From Selenomonadaceae bacterium (GTDB lineage: Bacteria; Bacillota; Negativicutes; Selenomonadales; Selenomonadaceae), in the NCBI GenBank assembly GCA_017549815.1, contig JAFYNH010000053.1, positions 1-39,689 on the forward strand: a stretch of DNA of 39,689 bases, in the 5' to 3' direction. Within the stretch, counting starts at the first letter, position 1, and each line of letters begins with the position of its first letter. Under the pieces are notes generated by a model. It saw only the letters and a list, made by a program, of their open reading frames with translations, was not told the DNA's origin and did not search any database. Below, piece by piece: positions 24,254-33,220 of the stretch. The position numbers and the translations under genes were made by a program.

Positions 24254-25159
24254 ACCAAAAAGCGCGTCGGCAAATTCTTTAGCATTAAACGGACGTAAGT
24301 CGTCAAGCCGCTCGCCAACTCCAACCCATTTAACAGGTATATTCAGTTGCTCCTTTATCCCGATAATCATTCCGCCCTTTGCCGTACCGTCGAGTTTCGT
24401 TAAGACTATGCCCGTTATGCCCGCCGTCTGTGAAAATAATTCCGCTTGCCGAAGTGCATTTTGTCCCGTCGTCGCGTCGAGAACTAATAAAACTTCATGC
24501 GGCGCACCCTTTATCCCTTTGCCGAGTATCCGATTTATTTTCTTAAGCTCTTCCATAAGGTTATATTTATTTTGCAAGCGTCCCGCCGTATCGACAAGGA
24601 GCACGTCCATATTTTGCGCAACGGCACTGCGAGCGGCGTCCAACGCAACACTTGACGGATTAGAGCCTTCGGAGTGTTTGACAAATGCCGCGTCCGTCCT
24701 TTCAGCCCAAATTTCTAACTGGTCGATTGCTCCTGCGCGGAAAGTATCAGCCGCCGCCATCATAACTTTTTTGCCTTGCGCCTTATAATACGCGCTAAGC
24801 TTGCCGATTGTCGTTGTCTTGCCTGCGCCGTTTACGCCAATCATTAAAATCACGCGAGGCGGTTCAATATAATCGAAATGCCCTTCTTCCTCAGTCAGTA
24901 TCTCGCGAATCTGATTCGATAAAAAATTTTTCACGTCGGCGGGCGAATTTATCTCGGCGCGGCGAACACCCTTGCGCAAGCCAGCAATTAATTTCTCCGT
25001 AGTCGCCATGCCCACATCGGACGTTATCAAAGTTTCTTCCAGCTCATCCAAAAGGTCGTCGTCAATTTTCGTTGAGCCGTGAAGAATTTCGTCAATCTTA
25101 TCAATAAATTTTTCGCGGGTTTTCGTCAAGCCCGCTTTCAGTCTGTCAAAGAATCCCAT
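24236..25159 (-). CDS. ftsY: Signal recognition particle receptor FtsY
   Basis: GTPase that receives SRP-ribosome complexes at the membrane. The 307-residue protein is a short FtsY without the acidic A domain. All GTPase motifs are present: GVNGAGKTTTIGK (G1), DTFRAGAIDQL (G2), DTAGR (G3), TKLDGTAKGG (G4) and VGVGE (G5). Residues 1-80 are the helical N domain. The ATG has GAGGAGG upstream. The last residues (GLGTGS) and the stop codon lie inside a GGAACTAGG repeat, so the native C-terminus may have been replaced when the repeat entered. Single gene in this window. Confidence 0.95.
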   Translation of the reverse strand: MGFFDRLKAGLTKTREKFIDKIDEILHGSTKIDDDLLDELEETLITSDVGMATTEKLIAGLRKGVRRAEINSPADVKNFLSNQIREILTEEEGHFDYIEPPRVILMIGVNGAGKTTTIGKLSAYYKAQGKKVMMAAADTFRAGAIDQLEIWAERTDAAFVKHSEGSNPSSVALDAARSAVAQNMDVLLVDTAGRLQNKYNLMEELKKINRILGKGIKGAPHEVLLVLDATTGQNALRQAELFSQTAGITGIVLTKLDGTAKGGMIIGIKEQLNIPVKWVGVGERLDDLRPFNAKEFADALFGLGTGS

Positions 25160-25180
25160 GTTAAGACCTCCTCGCGAATT

Positions 25181-25210
25181 ATTTTAGCAGATTGTTAATC
25201 GTTCCTGCAA
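25181..25210 (-). promoter_or_regulatory. Promoter of ftsY
   Basis: On the minus strand TTGCAG, 18 bases, TAAAAT with an upstream TGC giving an extended -10. It lies 22 bases before the ftsY start. Confidence 0.5.
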
Positions 25211-25236
25211 CTTTTCTAAATTTTTTCCTGCCTAAT

Positions 25237-25266
25237 AAAAAATGAAAACCGCTTGAAAATCAGCGG
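25237..25266 (-). terminator. Terminator of the flavodiiron gene
   Basis: On the minus strand CCGCT, 8-base loop, AGCGG followed by TTTTCATTTTTT, about 40 bases after the flavodiiron stop codon. Confidence 0.65.
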
Positions 25267-25305
25267 CGAATTTTTTTGTGGCTACTTGAAAATATTTTCT
25301 GCTCC

Positions 25306-26478
25306 TTAAAGATTGAGCGCGAGGATTTTTTCCGTAATGTCGTCGAGTTGTTGAGCCGTCGGAACGTTGGCAATGCGAATTTTATCAAGAATAATTTCAA
25401 AGCCAGCCGCCTTGAGTTCGTCCTCAACCATGCCGATACTTTGTCCGCCCCAACCATAGCTTCCGAATGCAAACGCCTTGTGATTCACGGGACGCAAGCC
25501 TTTTAAGTAGCATAAAAAGCCCGCAATCGTCGGCATCATCTGATTATTAATCGTCGGCGAACCAACCGCCAAATATTTACTCGTAAAAATATCCGTGACA
25601 ATGTCCGAAAGAGTATTTTTCTTTATATCGTAGTAAGCGGCAGGAATTTTCCTCTTTGCGAAAGCTTCAGTGATTGTCTGCGCCAAAATCTCTGTCGAGT
25701 GCCACATTGAATCAAAAACGATAACCGCTCGTTCCTCGACTTCGCCCGCACTCCACTTTTTATAGCTGTCAATAATTTTATCAATATGCGAACGCCAAAT
25801 TACGCCGTGCCCCGTCGCTATCATGCGCATTTCCAAGCCGCCCAAAGCTTTCAAAGCCGTCTGCGCCTGCTTGCCGAACGGCATTAAAATATTCGCGTAA
25901 TATTTCTTCGCCTCATAAAAAATCGTCGCCAAATCGTTTTCGTCGTCAAAACGCATTGAAGTCGCCAAATGTTCGCCGAATGCGTCATTGGAAAATAAAA
26001 TCTTTTCTTCGGGGCAATAAGTTACCATTGAATCGGGCCAATGCAACATAGGCGTCGGAACAAATTGCAACGTCCGCTTGCCTATTGAAATTTCATCGCC
26101 CGCTTTGACTGCACGATAATTTAACTTGCCGTAACGCGCCGTCAAACCCTTTAAGCCGTTCGGATTCGTCGTAATAATCTCTGCGTTCGGCGCAAGTGCC
26201 GCAATCTCTTTCAACGCGCCGGAATGGTCGGGTTCAACGTGACTTGAGACGATAATATCAATCTGCGCGGGATTAATAACGGAAGAAATGCGCGAAATCA
26301 ATTCGTCCTTGAAATCAATCTTCACCGTGTCAATCAACGTGATTTTATCGTCAAGAATCAGATATGCGTTGTAAGTCGTGCCGCGTCCCGTCTCGTAGCC
26401 GTGAAAATTCCTCATCGACCAATCAACCGCACCTACCCAATAAATATTTTCGATGATTTGAATCGCCTTGCTGTTCAT
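25306..26478 (-). CDS. Flavodiiron protein (FprA-type oxidase/NO reductase)
   Basis: Reduces oxygen or nitric oxide to protect anaerobic metabolism. The 390-residue protein has the beta-lactamase-like diiron domain with HVEPDHSG at about residues 80-90, the ligands in LHWPDSM, NDAFGEH and TGHGVIWR, and a C-terminal flavodoxin domain starting at VIVFDSMWHSTE. Length matches two-domain FprA proteins without a rubredoxin extension. The ATG at 26478 has GGGAGG upstream; the longer frame to 26517 is less likely. It has its own promoter and terminator and stands alone. It supports a strictly anaerobic host. Confidence 0.93.
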   Translation of the reverse strand: MNSKAIQIIENIYWVGAVDWSMRNFHGYETGRGTTYNAYLILDDKITLIDTVKIDFKDELISRISSVINPAQIDIIVSSHVEPDHSGALKEIAALAPNAEIITTNPNGLKGLTARYGKLNYRAVKAGDEISIGKRTLQFVPTPMLHWPDSMVTYCPEEKILFSNDAFGEHLATSMRFDDENDLATIFYEAKKYYANILMPFGKQAQTALKALGGLEMRMIATGHGVIWRSHIDKIIDSYKKWSAGEVEERAVIVFDSMWHSTEILAQTITEAFAKRKIPAAYYDIKKNTLSDIVTDIFTSKYLAVGSPTINNQMMPTIAGFLCYLKGLRPVNHKAFAFGSYGWGGQSIGMVEDELKAAGFEIILDKIRIANVPTAQQLDDITEKILALNL

Positions 26479-26507
26479 AATAAAAAACCTCCCGAAAATT
26501 TTTTGCA

Positions 26508-26536
26508 ATCTTATCATATTCGGGTAGTCTTTACAA
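26508..26536 (-). promoter_or_regulatory. Promoter of the flavodiiron gene
   Basis: On the minus strand TTGTAA (26531-26536), 17 bases, TAAGAT (26508-26513), 30 bases before the start codon. Confidence 0.5.
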
Positions 26537-26609
26537 ATCGCGCAGATTTTTTAGCCTTTGCTGACGTAACACCTCTAAAAAGATTCTAGCAAAAAAAAAA
26601 TTATGTATG

Positions 26610-26637
26610 TCGACAAAATTTTTATGCGTGCTATAAT
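26610..26637 (+). promoter_or_regulatory. Promoter of the STAS operon
   Basis: TCGACA, 16 bases, TATAAT with TGC upstream (extended -10). It lies 28 bases before the STAS start. Confidence 0.6.
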
Positions 26638-26664
26638 ACACATAAAAAATTTTTGGAGGTTACA

Positions 26665-26988
26665 ATGGAGATTAAAAAAATTTCGGAAGACTCAACCCTT
26701 ACAGTCCAACTCGTCGGCAGAATGGACGCCGTCACCGCTCTCGAATTCGATAAATCTATCAATCTCAGCAACGTTTCTAACTTAATTATCGATTTAGCCG
26801 GACTCGAATACATTTCCTCCGCCGGTCTTCGTACTCTGCTCAAATTCCAAAAGAAAATGGATAAGCAAGGCTCCATGAAAATCAAAAATATCCGCGATAA
26901 CGTCCGCGAAGTCTTGGATATGACCGGCTTTAGCACTTTCCTGACGATTGACGACGATAAAAAAGCTAAATTCTCCGTAAATTTCTGA
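26665..26988 (+). CDS. STAS-domain anti-sigma factor antagonist
   Basis: A 107-residue SpoIIAA/RsbV-like protein. It has the STAS core LVGRMDAVTALEFDK and the conserved loop LIIDLAGLEYISSAGLRTLL, in which a serine (ISS) is the usual phosphorylation site; phosphorylation by an anti-sigma kinase normally stops it from freeing a sigma factor. No kinase or phosphatase gene is nearby. The ATG at 26665 follows GGAGG at 5 bases; a frame starting at 26653 lacks a site. It is followed 9 bases later by a small unknown gene, so the two form an operon. Confidence 0.9.
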   Translation: MEIKKISEDSTLTVQLVGRMDAVTALEFDKSINLSNVSNLIIDLAGLEYISSAGLRTLLKFQKKMDKQGSMKIKNIRDNVREVLDMTGFSTFLTIDDDKKAKFSVNF

Positions 26989-26997
26989 GGTGACGCC

Positions 26998-27318
26998 ATG
27001 ATTACTAATCTTGACTTTGAAAATCTTTACTTGCGCTCAAAAGTCGCTATTCCGTTCGTCGAAGATAATCATTTTCTGCCTGAAAAAGTTTTTGTCGACG
27101 GGATTTTTCCTGCCGGCACCGTTTTTAAATTTTTGGAACCGTTTCGCGGTAAAAGAGTTAGCGAGTTCGGCGAATACGATTATTGCCATGCGGCGTCGCT
27201 CCTCTACAGTAATAAGTTCAACGGCGCGGCTCCAGACGAAGATGAATACACAATTATTTTCCACGTCGACCTTAGTGCATTATTTTTGCTCACAGAGCCG
27301 CTTAATACTAAAATTTAA
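26998..27318 (+). CDS. Small protein of unknown function linked to STAS
   Basis: A 106-residue protein not recognised. It looks globular with mixed strands and helices (for example KVAIPFVED, FPAGTVFKFLEPF, EYTIIFHVDLSALFLL) and lacks a signal peptide. The ATG has GAGGTGA upstream, 9 bases after the STAS stop, and a hairpin with a T-rich tail follows. It may be a partner or target of the STAS protein, but this is from position only. Confidence 0.75.
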   Translation: MITNLDFENLYLRSKVAIPFVEDNHFLPEKVFVDGIFPAGTVFKFLEPFRGKRVSEFGEYDYCHAASLLYSNKFNGAAPDEDEYTIIFHVDLSALFLLTEPLNTKI

Positions 27319-27322
27319 CTAA

Positions 27323-27361
27323 CAAAAACCCGCGAGGCTTTGAAAACTTCGCGGGTTCGTT
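27323..27361. terminator. Bidirectional terminator
   Basis: CCCGCGA/TCGCGGG with a loop of 13 bases; TTCGTTTTATTTT follows on the plus strand and TTTTTGTT on the minus strand. It separates the STAS operon from the convergent methyltransferase gene. Confidence 0.7.
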
Positions 27362-28063
27362 TTATTTTACGGCATAAATCGCGAAAAGCGGCACCGAATC
27401 ATAATCACAACGTTTATCCTTATGTACTGCTTGCGAAATATCTTCTTCAAGGCGCACAGAAAAATTTATTCCCTCCAAAAAGCCCGCGTCCCACATCGGG
27501 CGGCGACGTTTGCTTATCGACAGAGAATTTTTAATCGCGTCGCATTCGCTTAACTGCGCGTCGCTAACTTTCGTCTGTGTATAAAATTCTCCAGAAAAAT
27601 TTTTCTCGCCATAATCCGAATCAAAATTCATCAACACTCCGCCAAACTTCAAAACTCTGTGCCATTCGCGATAAGCCAACTTAACATCTGGTAATGTCCA
27701 CGTCAAATTCCTCGTAACTACCGCATCAAAAGTTTCATCGGCAAATTCAAGCGATTGCGCGTTCATCTTCCTGAATTCAGCAATAAGTTTCAGCTCGCGA
27801 AGATTTTTTTCAGCCTCGCCCAACATTTTTGTCGATAAATCAATTCCCATAACTTTATGCCCCAACGTAGATAAAATAATCGCAAAAAAGCCCGCGCCCG
27901 TCCCTACGTCCAGAATTTTTAATCTCTTGCCAACCGGCAAATTTTTTTTGAAAATATTCCGCCATGCCGCACCGTCAATGCCTTCAAGCTCCAATCTGCG
28001 CGATTTGCTGAAGTCTTTACTACGCTCATCCCAATAATTTTCAATTCGCCTCGATAAAATCAT
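27362..28063 (-). CDS. Class I SAM-dependent methyltransferase
   Basis: A 233-residue methyltransferase. Motif I is LDVGTGAGFFA at about residue 50, followed by GIDLSTKML (motif II) and AVVTRNLTWTLPD (motif IV region), then HRVLKFGGVLMNFD. A short N-terminal helical part and a C-terminal extension are present. The ATG follows GGAGG and overlaps the end of the ATPase gene by 23 bases, so it is co-expressed with the two transporter ATPases. The substrate is not evident; similar ATPase-methyltransferase arrangements occur with metal or peptide uptake systems, which is only suggestive. Confidence 0.85.
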   Translation of the reverse strand: MILSRRIENYWDERSKDFSKSRRLELEGIDGAAWRNIFKKNLPVGKRLKILDVGTGAGFFAIILSTLGHKVMGIDLSTKMLGEAEKNLRELKLIAEFRKMNAQSLEFADETFDAVVTRNLTWTLPDVKLAYREWHRVLKFGGVLMNFDSDYGEKNFSGEFYTQTKVSDAQLSECDAIKNSLSISKRRRPMWDAGFLEGINFSVRLEEDISQAVHKDKRCDYDSVPLFAIYAVK

Positions 28064-28724
28064 GTGATACCTCCGAAAGTTCGCCGCACCTCAATTCCAA
28101 GACCCGGTCGGCTATTTTTTTTAATGTAAATAGGTCGTGCGTTATAAACAGACACGCTATATTTTTTTCAGCGCAAAGTTTCTTTATCAAAGCTACGACT
28201 TGCGCTTGAATCGTCACGTCTAGCGCAGATGTCGCCTCATCGCAGATTAAAAGCTTCGGCGAAATGGAAATTGCCCTCGCTATCGCCGCTCGCTGACATT
28301 CCCCACCAGATACCTCTCGCGGATAACGTTCATAATAATTTTTCGGCAATCCGACTTCTATCAGCAAATTTTCTACTCTTCCGCGTAGATTTTCGCCTCC
28401 AATAAAGTTTTTAATCGGCTCGCCTATACTTTCTCCTAATGTCCTGCGCGGATTAAATGATTCTTCCGGCATCTGGAATATCATCTGCATATTTTTATAA
28501 AAATCATTGCCCGTCGCACTTGAAATATCCTCGCCGCATAAAAAAATATTCCCGCCATCACTCGGAATCAATCTCGCAATTATTTTAGCTAAAGTCGACT
28601 TGCCGCCTCCGCTTAATCCCACTATTCCCAAACATTCGCCCGCCTCAACAGTAAAATTTATATCTTTAAGCACAAGCCGATTGCCAAAATATTTCTTGAC
28701 GTGTTTAACTTCCAAAATGTTCAT
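28041..28724 (-). CDS. ABC transporter ATPase, NikE/DppF type
   Basis: One of two ATPases of a peptide/nickel (PepT family) importer. The 227-residue protein has Walker A GLSGGGKST, Q-loop MIFQMPEESFNPRRTLG, signature VSGGECQR, Walker B LLICDEATSALD and switch His in ITHD. It lacks the usual C-terminal oligopeptide extension. It starts 4 bases before the end of the partner ATPase gene, so the two are coupled. The matching permeases and binding protein are most likely those at 35132-38406, 6 kb upstream on the same strand. Confidence 0.9.
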   Translation of the reverse strand: MNILEVKHVKKYFGNRLVLKDINFTVEAGECLGIVGLSGGGKSTLAKIIARLIPSDGGNIFLCGEDISSATGNDFYKNMQMIFQMPEESFNPRRTLGESIGEPIKNFIGGENLRGRVENLLIEVGLPKNYYERYPREVSGGECQRAAIARAISISPKLLICDEATSALDVTIQAQVVALIKKLCAEKNIACLFITHDLFTLKKIADRVLELRCGELSEVSHDFIEAN

Positions 28725-29488
28725 AAGCCTGCCGCCTTTAGTAATTCTTGCGTGTAAATTTCTCGCGGAGAGTTAAAAATTTGCTCTTTGGAGCCGAATT
28801 CGACCGGTGAACCTTGTCTCATGATTAAAATCTTATCCGCCATGCGCCGCGCAATCCTCAAATCGTGTGTGACCAATATTATTGATATTTTTTGCCGCTC
28901 GCGCAGTTTTAACAGCTCTTTTACCACTCCGACTTGCGTAATTATATCTAGTGCGCTCGTCGGCTCGTCCGCTAATAATAATTTCGGCTCAAGAATTGTC
29001 GCCGCCAATATTCCAACCCTTTGCGCCATTCCACCCGATAATCTGAACGGATATTCTCCCAAAATCTCCGGCAATAGATTTATTTTCTGCATAATATCTG
29101 TCGCTCGTTCGATAAATTCGTCTTTTTTCCAATCCCTATGTGCTTTTACGCTCTCAAATATCTGTTCGCCTATTTTTCTTATCGGACAGAATGACAAGCC
29201 TGCATTTTGAAATATAAATCCTATCGCGTCGCCTGAAAGTCTTCGTCGTTCACCTTCAGATAAAATTGTTATCTCTTTATCGTCAAAAAAGATTTGCCCG
29301 TCGATAATCGCGCCGCCTTTGCCTAATAATCCGCCGATTGCCTTTAAAATCGTCGACTTTCCGCTCCCAGATTCGCCCGCAATTATTAAAATCTCCCCGT
29401 GCTTAACTGAAAAATTCACTTCATGAATAATTCTTTTCTTGCCATAAGCTACAACCAAATCTTCAACCGTTAAAAGATTTTCTGACAT
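28721..29488 (-). CDS. ABC transporter ATPase, NikD/DppD type
   Basis: Second ATPase of the peptide/nickel importer, 255 residues. It has Walker A GESGSGKST, signature LSGGMAQR, Walker B LLLADEPTSALD and ILVTHD. FIFQNAGLSFCPIRKIGEQI is the Q-loop region found in NikD/DppD. The ATG has GAGGTGA upstream. A terminator-like hairpin and AT-rich DNA lie upstream, so the ATPase genes may have their own start of transcription. Substrate not defined; nickel or small peptides are both usual for the family. Confidence 0.9.
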   Translation of the reverse strand: MSENLLTVEDLVVAYGKKRIIHEVNFSVKHGEILIIAGESGSGKSTILKAIGGLLGKGGAIIDGQIFFDDKEITILSEGERRRLSGDAIGFIFQNAGLSFCPIRKIGEQIFESVKAHRDWKKDEFIERATDIMQKINLLPEILGEYPFRLSGGMAQRVGILAATILEPKLLLADEPTSALDIITQVGVVKELLKLRERQKISIILVTHDLRIARRMADKILIMRQGSPVEFGSKEQIFNSPREIYTQELLKAAGL

Positions 29489-29576
29489 AAAATCACCTCA
29501 CCACCATTATAAATTGCTCGCAAAAAAAAATAAGCCCTGTATAGGGATAAATCATAAAAAAATTTACCTTGTCAAA

Positions 29577-29604
29577 TAAAAAAAACCTCCGACACGCGCC
29601 GAAG
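29577..29604 (-). terminator. Terminator of the amidohydrolase gene
   Basis: On the minus strand CCTTCGGC, 4-base loop, GTCGGAGG (two wobble pairs) followed by seven T, 28 bases after the amidohydrolase stop. Confidence 0.7.
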
Positions 29605-29631
29605 GGCTTTTTATTGATACTTTAGAAATTT

Positions 29632-31368
29632 TTACAGAGAAAAAACTTTTTTGCCCTCAAAATAAGTCGCGGCGGGCTTTGCACTGTGAATTTCTGTCTC
29701 CGGACATGTCAAAACATCCTTATCAACAAGTAAAAAATCTGCAAATTTGCCTGTGCTTATACTTCCGCGCTCCTTTTCAAGGAACATTTGCTTTGCTACG
29801 TTGATTGTAAGGGCTGTAATGGCTTGCTCGCGTGTAATCAGCTCTTCCGTCCACCATGCCTTCGATTTTTCAGGATAATATACTCCAGTAAGCATAATTT
29901 CCATAATTCCGAACGGATCATCGGGACTGCCACTCAATGCAGGAAAATCCGAGTGCGAAGATACCATTACTCCATTATCAAAGTACGATTTCATCGGATA
30001 ACCTTTATCCGCCAGCTCTTCAGGAAGTATTTTAAGCAAATCCGCTTGCAAATCGTCGGTTGCGTGGTGCCAAAGCATTCCTTCCGTTACATAAATATTA
30101 TTTTCCGCCATTCTCCGATAATCCGACTGATTTACGCCGTAAACATGAACTAAAGTATTGCGCATTTCATTTTTGCCGCCGTTGATAAAAGCATTGACAA
30201 GACGATTTACGCCTTTGTTTCCCATAACATGAACGTGCATTGTAATTCCATTTTCATTAGCCTTGCGCGTTATATTCGTCAATTCTTCTTCCGTCCAGTT
30301 CGGAATTCCTTGATTACCGTCGAGATAAAGCGGCTCAATAAATCCGGTACCAGTTTCAACCGTTCCGTCCATAAAAAGTTTAATCCAATTCGGTTTTACG
30401 TGAGTTGAAGCAAATTTTTTGGCGTCGCGGGCTTTTTCCAAAGCTGAATCAACATCCATCCAACTTTCTATCTCATAAGACATGCCCAAGATAAAATTCA
30501 TCTCGCCGGCATTGTCAAACTGTTTGGCGGCTCTGTAGTAGGTGTCGTTAAAAAGATAACTGGAGAATCCGTCCAGATACATCGTGTAACCTTTTTCCAA
30601 CAATGTTTTCTCGACTTTTTTCAAATCTGCTTTCGCCATGTCGACAGAATAGAGGCTTTCGTTGTCTAAAAACGAACGAACGTAATTTTGAGCTTGTTCT
30701 TTAAGATAACCGGTCGGAGTTCCGTCTGAATCCATTACAATTTCGCCGCCGCGTACCTCTGACTTGAGAACTTTGCCATTTTTATCCATAATGCCCGCGT
30801 TGACTAGCAAAATCGTATTCGCAATAGCCTTGTGACCTTCTTCATCAGAAAAATACATAGGAATATCACTGCAAATCGCATCTAACTGTTGACGGGTCGG
30901 CATATTTTTTAAAAATTCCATTGTATTCCAGCCCGTGCCATATACAGCCTTTGCTCCTGTAGATTTTGCCTTTTTGACGGCGGCAGGAACGATTTCAGTT
31001 AAAAATTTGTCCACGCTGTCTTCCATATTAATTATCGTTCCGAATGATTCGATTGCATAAGCACTTAAATAATGAGCGTGACCATTTCCGCACGACGGCA
31101 TAACCAGACCTTTGCCATTATAATCAATTACTTCTGTTTTGCCGCGCTCGATAAACGATTTTGCGCCTTTTTTGTCGCCAACATAGATATATTTCCCGTT
31201 CTTGACTGCAAACGCTTCAACAATACGATTTTCTTCCGCTGTGAAGATTTTTCCGTAAACAACGAGGTCGGCAACGATTTTTTGACAACTCGCAAGTGTA
31301 CAAGTGCCAATTATGACGCAGATAACCGCAATACTCGCCAAAAACTTCATACTAATTGCTCGTCTCAT
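29632..31368 (-). CDS. Exported amidohydrolase, YtcJ-like lipoprotein
   Basis: A 578-residue metal-dependent hydrolase of the YtcJ-like amidohydrolase family. The first 28 residues form a lipoprotein signal (LASIAVICVIIGTCTLASC) with a lipobox ending at Cys. Metal-site motifs are visible: GNGHAHYL (HxH), MHVHVMGNKGV and SSHSDFPAL, and a family block with FMDGTVETGTGFIEP. The C-terminal beta part ends with ADFLLVDKDV, typical of the family. It would work outside the cytoplasm. The start at 31368 lacks a clear ribosome site; an ATG 6 codons further in is possible. It follows the broken esterase gene by 17 bases, so both were probably one operon. Substrate unknown. Confidence 0.85.
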   Translation of the reverse strand: MRRAISMKFLASIAVICVIIGTCTLASCQKIVADLVVYGKIFTAEENRIVEAFAVKNGKYIYVGDKKGAKSFIERGKTEVIDYNGKGLVMPSCGNGHAHYLSAYAIESFGTIINMEDSVDKFLTEIVPAAVKKAKSTGAKAVYGTGWNTMEFLKNMPTRQQLDAICSDIPMYFSDEEGHKAIANTILLVNAGIMDKNGKVLKSEVRGGEIVMDSDGTPTGYLKEQAQNYVRSFLDNESLYSVDMAKADLKKVEKTLLEKGYTMYLDGFSSYLFNDTYYRAAKQFDNAGEMNFILGMSYEIESWMDVDSALEKARDAKKFASTHVKPNWIKLFMDGTVETGTGFIEPLYLDGNQGIPNWTEEELTNITRKANENGITMHVHVMGNKGVNRLVNAFINGGKNEMRNTLVHVYGVNQSDYRRMAENNIYVTEGMLWHHATDDLQADLLKILPEELADKGYPMKSYFDNGVMVSSHSDFPALSGSPDDPFGIMEIMLTGVYYPEKSKAWWTEELITREQAITALTINVAKQMFLEKERGSISTGKFADFLLVDKDVLTCPETEIHSAKPAATYFEGKKVFSL

Positions 31369-31385
31369 AATAATTCACATTCCAA

Positions 31386-32848
31386 TCAGCTTTCATAGAC
31401 ATAGCGCAAAGAATTTAAATTTTCTGTGTTCAAATCTTTATGAAGGACGCAACCTTTTGAGTTTAACTCCATAGTTTGGCGATTGTCGGCTGAATATTTC
31501 TCCCAGTGCGGAATAAATTCGTTATTCGGATTGCCTGTAGCCGCGAATGCCTCCCATGTCGCCTGAATTTGCTTTACAAGATTTTGCGGCGGATTCTGAT
31601 GAAGCATTTCCGGATTATTGAAGGTAAACGGCAAGTCAAGCGCGTGACATGAACGTAAAATTTCAATCGGAGACAATTCACTGAACAAATAGAAGTAAAC
31701 ATCTTCAAATTTCGATTGATATTCCGCCGTAACTTCTTGACCAACTCGCCAATCTATCTGCGTCGCAAAGTCGCCATAAGTATCTGCGTTATCGGGACGA
31801 TTTTTAAGCCATTTTTTATAAACTTCTTCGTTCGTTTGCTTCTTGTAACTTGAAAATATTGGCGAACTTTTTTCAGGTTCTGCGCGGAAATGTTCAAAGA
31901 GTTTTTCATCAGCCATCAAGAAACAACGCCATTCGTCGGCAGTGTTGCCCGTTAAAAATTTAATTCCACGTGCCGCGCCGTTTTTGAGGGCTTGCAAAGG
32001 ATTTTTCGGCAAAAATTTCCCGTCGCATGTCGGAAAATAATCACCAAGACTTAAGCCGCGAGATTCTGACAGTTTTAAGTAAATATTTTTGATTTCATCA
32101 GAAGATTTTTTCATGAGGTCGCCCATTTTTTTCGCGCCGCTCATTTCCATAAACATTTCTGCGAGTTTGGCGGATTTTTCAGGCGTGTGATAGAAATAAA
32201 GATGTCCGGATTGCATAATTGCTTTTCCGAAAAGATTTTTTGCGGCGGGCGCAACAGTTAGCAACATACAGGAAATTGAACCCGCACTTTCGCCAAAAAT
32301 CGTAATGTTATCCGGATTTCCTCCGAATTCAGCGATATTTTCCTTAACCCATTGCAAAGCCGACACTTGGTCTTTCAAACCCAGATAGCCGCTATCCTCA
32401 AAGCTCGAATCAATCGCCGCGAAGTTCATAAAGCCGAAAACATTCATGCGATAATCAAAACTCACCAAAACAACATCGTTTGCCGCCGCGAAATTGCTTC
32501 CGTAGTAAAGCGGGTCGCTTGCACTTTCAAAAGAAAAAGCTCCGCCGTGAATGAACACCATAACCGGCAAATTTTTCTTTTCGGAACGTTTCCAAATGTT
32601 TATCGTTAAGCAGTCTTCACTTTGAGGAATTTCAGAGGCATCTGCTATAGGGTCGCTGATTTGAATCTCCTTAAAGCCGAATTTTTTCGCGTCGAAGGAC
32701 TTATTTGTCGGTTTAAGCGGTTGCGGAGCACGCCAACGCAATTTTCCGACGCGAAAGCATTATTTGGCAAAATTCCGAGCGTATTAATTGCCAAAAAGCT
32801 CATCGCCGCGCCTTTGATAAATTCTCGGCGTGTTAAATCGTTAAACAT
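31386..32848 (-). pseudogene. Type-B carboxylesterase with Tat signal, broken near the N-terminus
   Basis: Secreted esterase of the para-nitrobenzyl esterase family. The 5' part (from 32848, with AAAGGAG upstream) encodes a Tat signal, TRREFIKGAAMSFLAINTLG ending in NNAFA. The main body lies in another frame and begins abruptly at VGKLRWRAPQP, with a stop codon 5 codons upstream. It keeps VFIHGGAF, the catalytic GESAGS and a His region (CHALDLPFTF). The family normally has about 40 residues between signal and GKLRW; these are missing. A deletion of about 100 bases that shifted the frame is inferred. Translation from an internal TTG would give 451 residues without a signal or the first strands, probably non-functional. 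A sequencing error alone would not explain the missing segment. Confidence 0.75.
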
Positions 32849-32897
32849 AACATCAAACTCCTTTCAGAGCTGAAAAATAACATTTATAAGCCGAGAC

Positions 32898-32925
32898 ATT
32901 ATAAAAAAAAAAAATGGACTGTCAA
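32898..32925 (-). promoter_or_regulatory. Promoter of the esterase/amidohydrolase operon
   Basis: On the minus strand a consensus TTGACA (32920-32925), 16 bases including a run of T, and a consensus TATAAT (32898-32903). It lies 50 bases before the esterase start, so the promoter is intact although the gene is broken. Confidence 0.7.
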
Positions 32926-32948
32926 TCACTTATCAGAAAAAATTTTTA

Positions 32949-32977
32949 TTGCAATTTGAGCCGAGTTAAAGTAAAAT
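32949..32977 (+). promoter_or_regulatory. Promoter of the small-gene quartet
   Basis: TTGCAA, 17 bases, TAAAAT, identical in hexamers and spacing to the promoter at 16648-16676. It lies 18 bases before the first start codon and is divergent from the esterase promoter. Confidence 0.6.
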
Positions 32978-32995
32978 ATCGGCGAGGTGATGAAT

Positions 32996-33220
32996 ATGAC
33001 CTACGAATTCACAACTGATAAGGTCGGCAAGGTTACTTTGAACAATTTCGGGGAATACGGTAAGACTTTTACGATTCACGGAATCGATGCGCAACAATCC
33101 GACGCCAATATCATTATCGGTGGCATCAGTCAGTTGCTTTCTATCGTTAATTTCCAAAATCAATTCGACCCGGAAGACACTGTAAGGACGGTGAATCAAA
33201 ATGTCGTCGCTAACGAATAA
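32996..33220 (+). CDS. Small DUF1659-like protein (pair 1)
   Basis: A 74-residue protein. It has a beta start (YEFTTDKVGKVTLNNFGEYG) and a helical middle (IIIGGISQLLSIVNFQ), the pattern of DUF1659-like proteins that occur in Firmicutes in pairs with DUF2922 proteins. The family's function is unknown. The ATG at 32996 follows GAGGTGA at 6 bases; earlier in-frame GTG and ATG codons lie inside that site. Its end overlaps the next gene by 20 bases. Confidence 0.65.
   Translation: MTYEFTTDKVGKVTLNNFGEYGKTFTIHGIDAQQSDANIIIGGISQLLSIVNFQNQFDPEDTVRTVNQNVVANE

Noticed and set aside
29486..29545. Possible promoter and attenuator ahead of the ATPase genes (TATAAT at 29506-29511, CCCTATACAGGG hairpin with T-run)
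   Set aside because: The -10 would leave almost no leader, no -35 fits, and the hairpin stem is only four base pairs.
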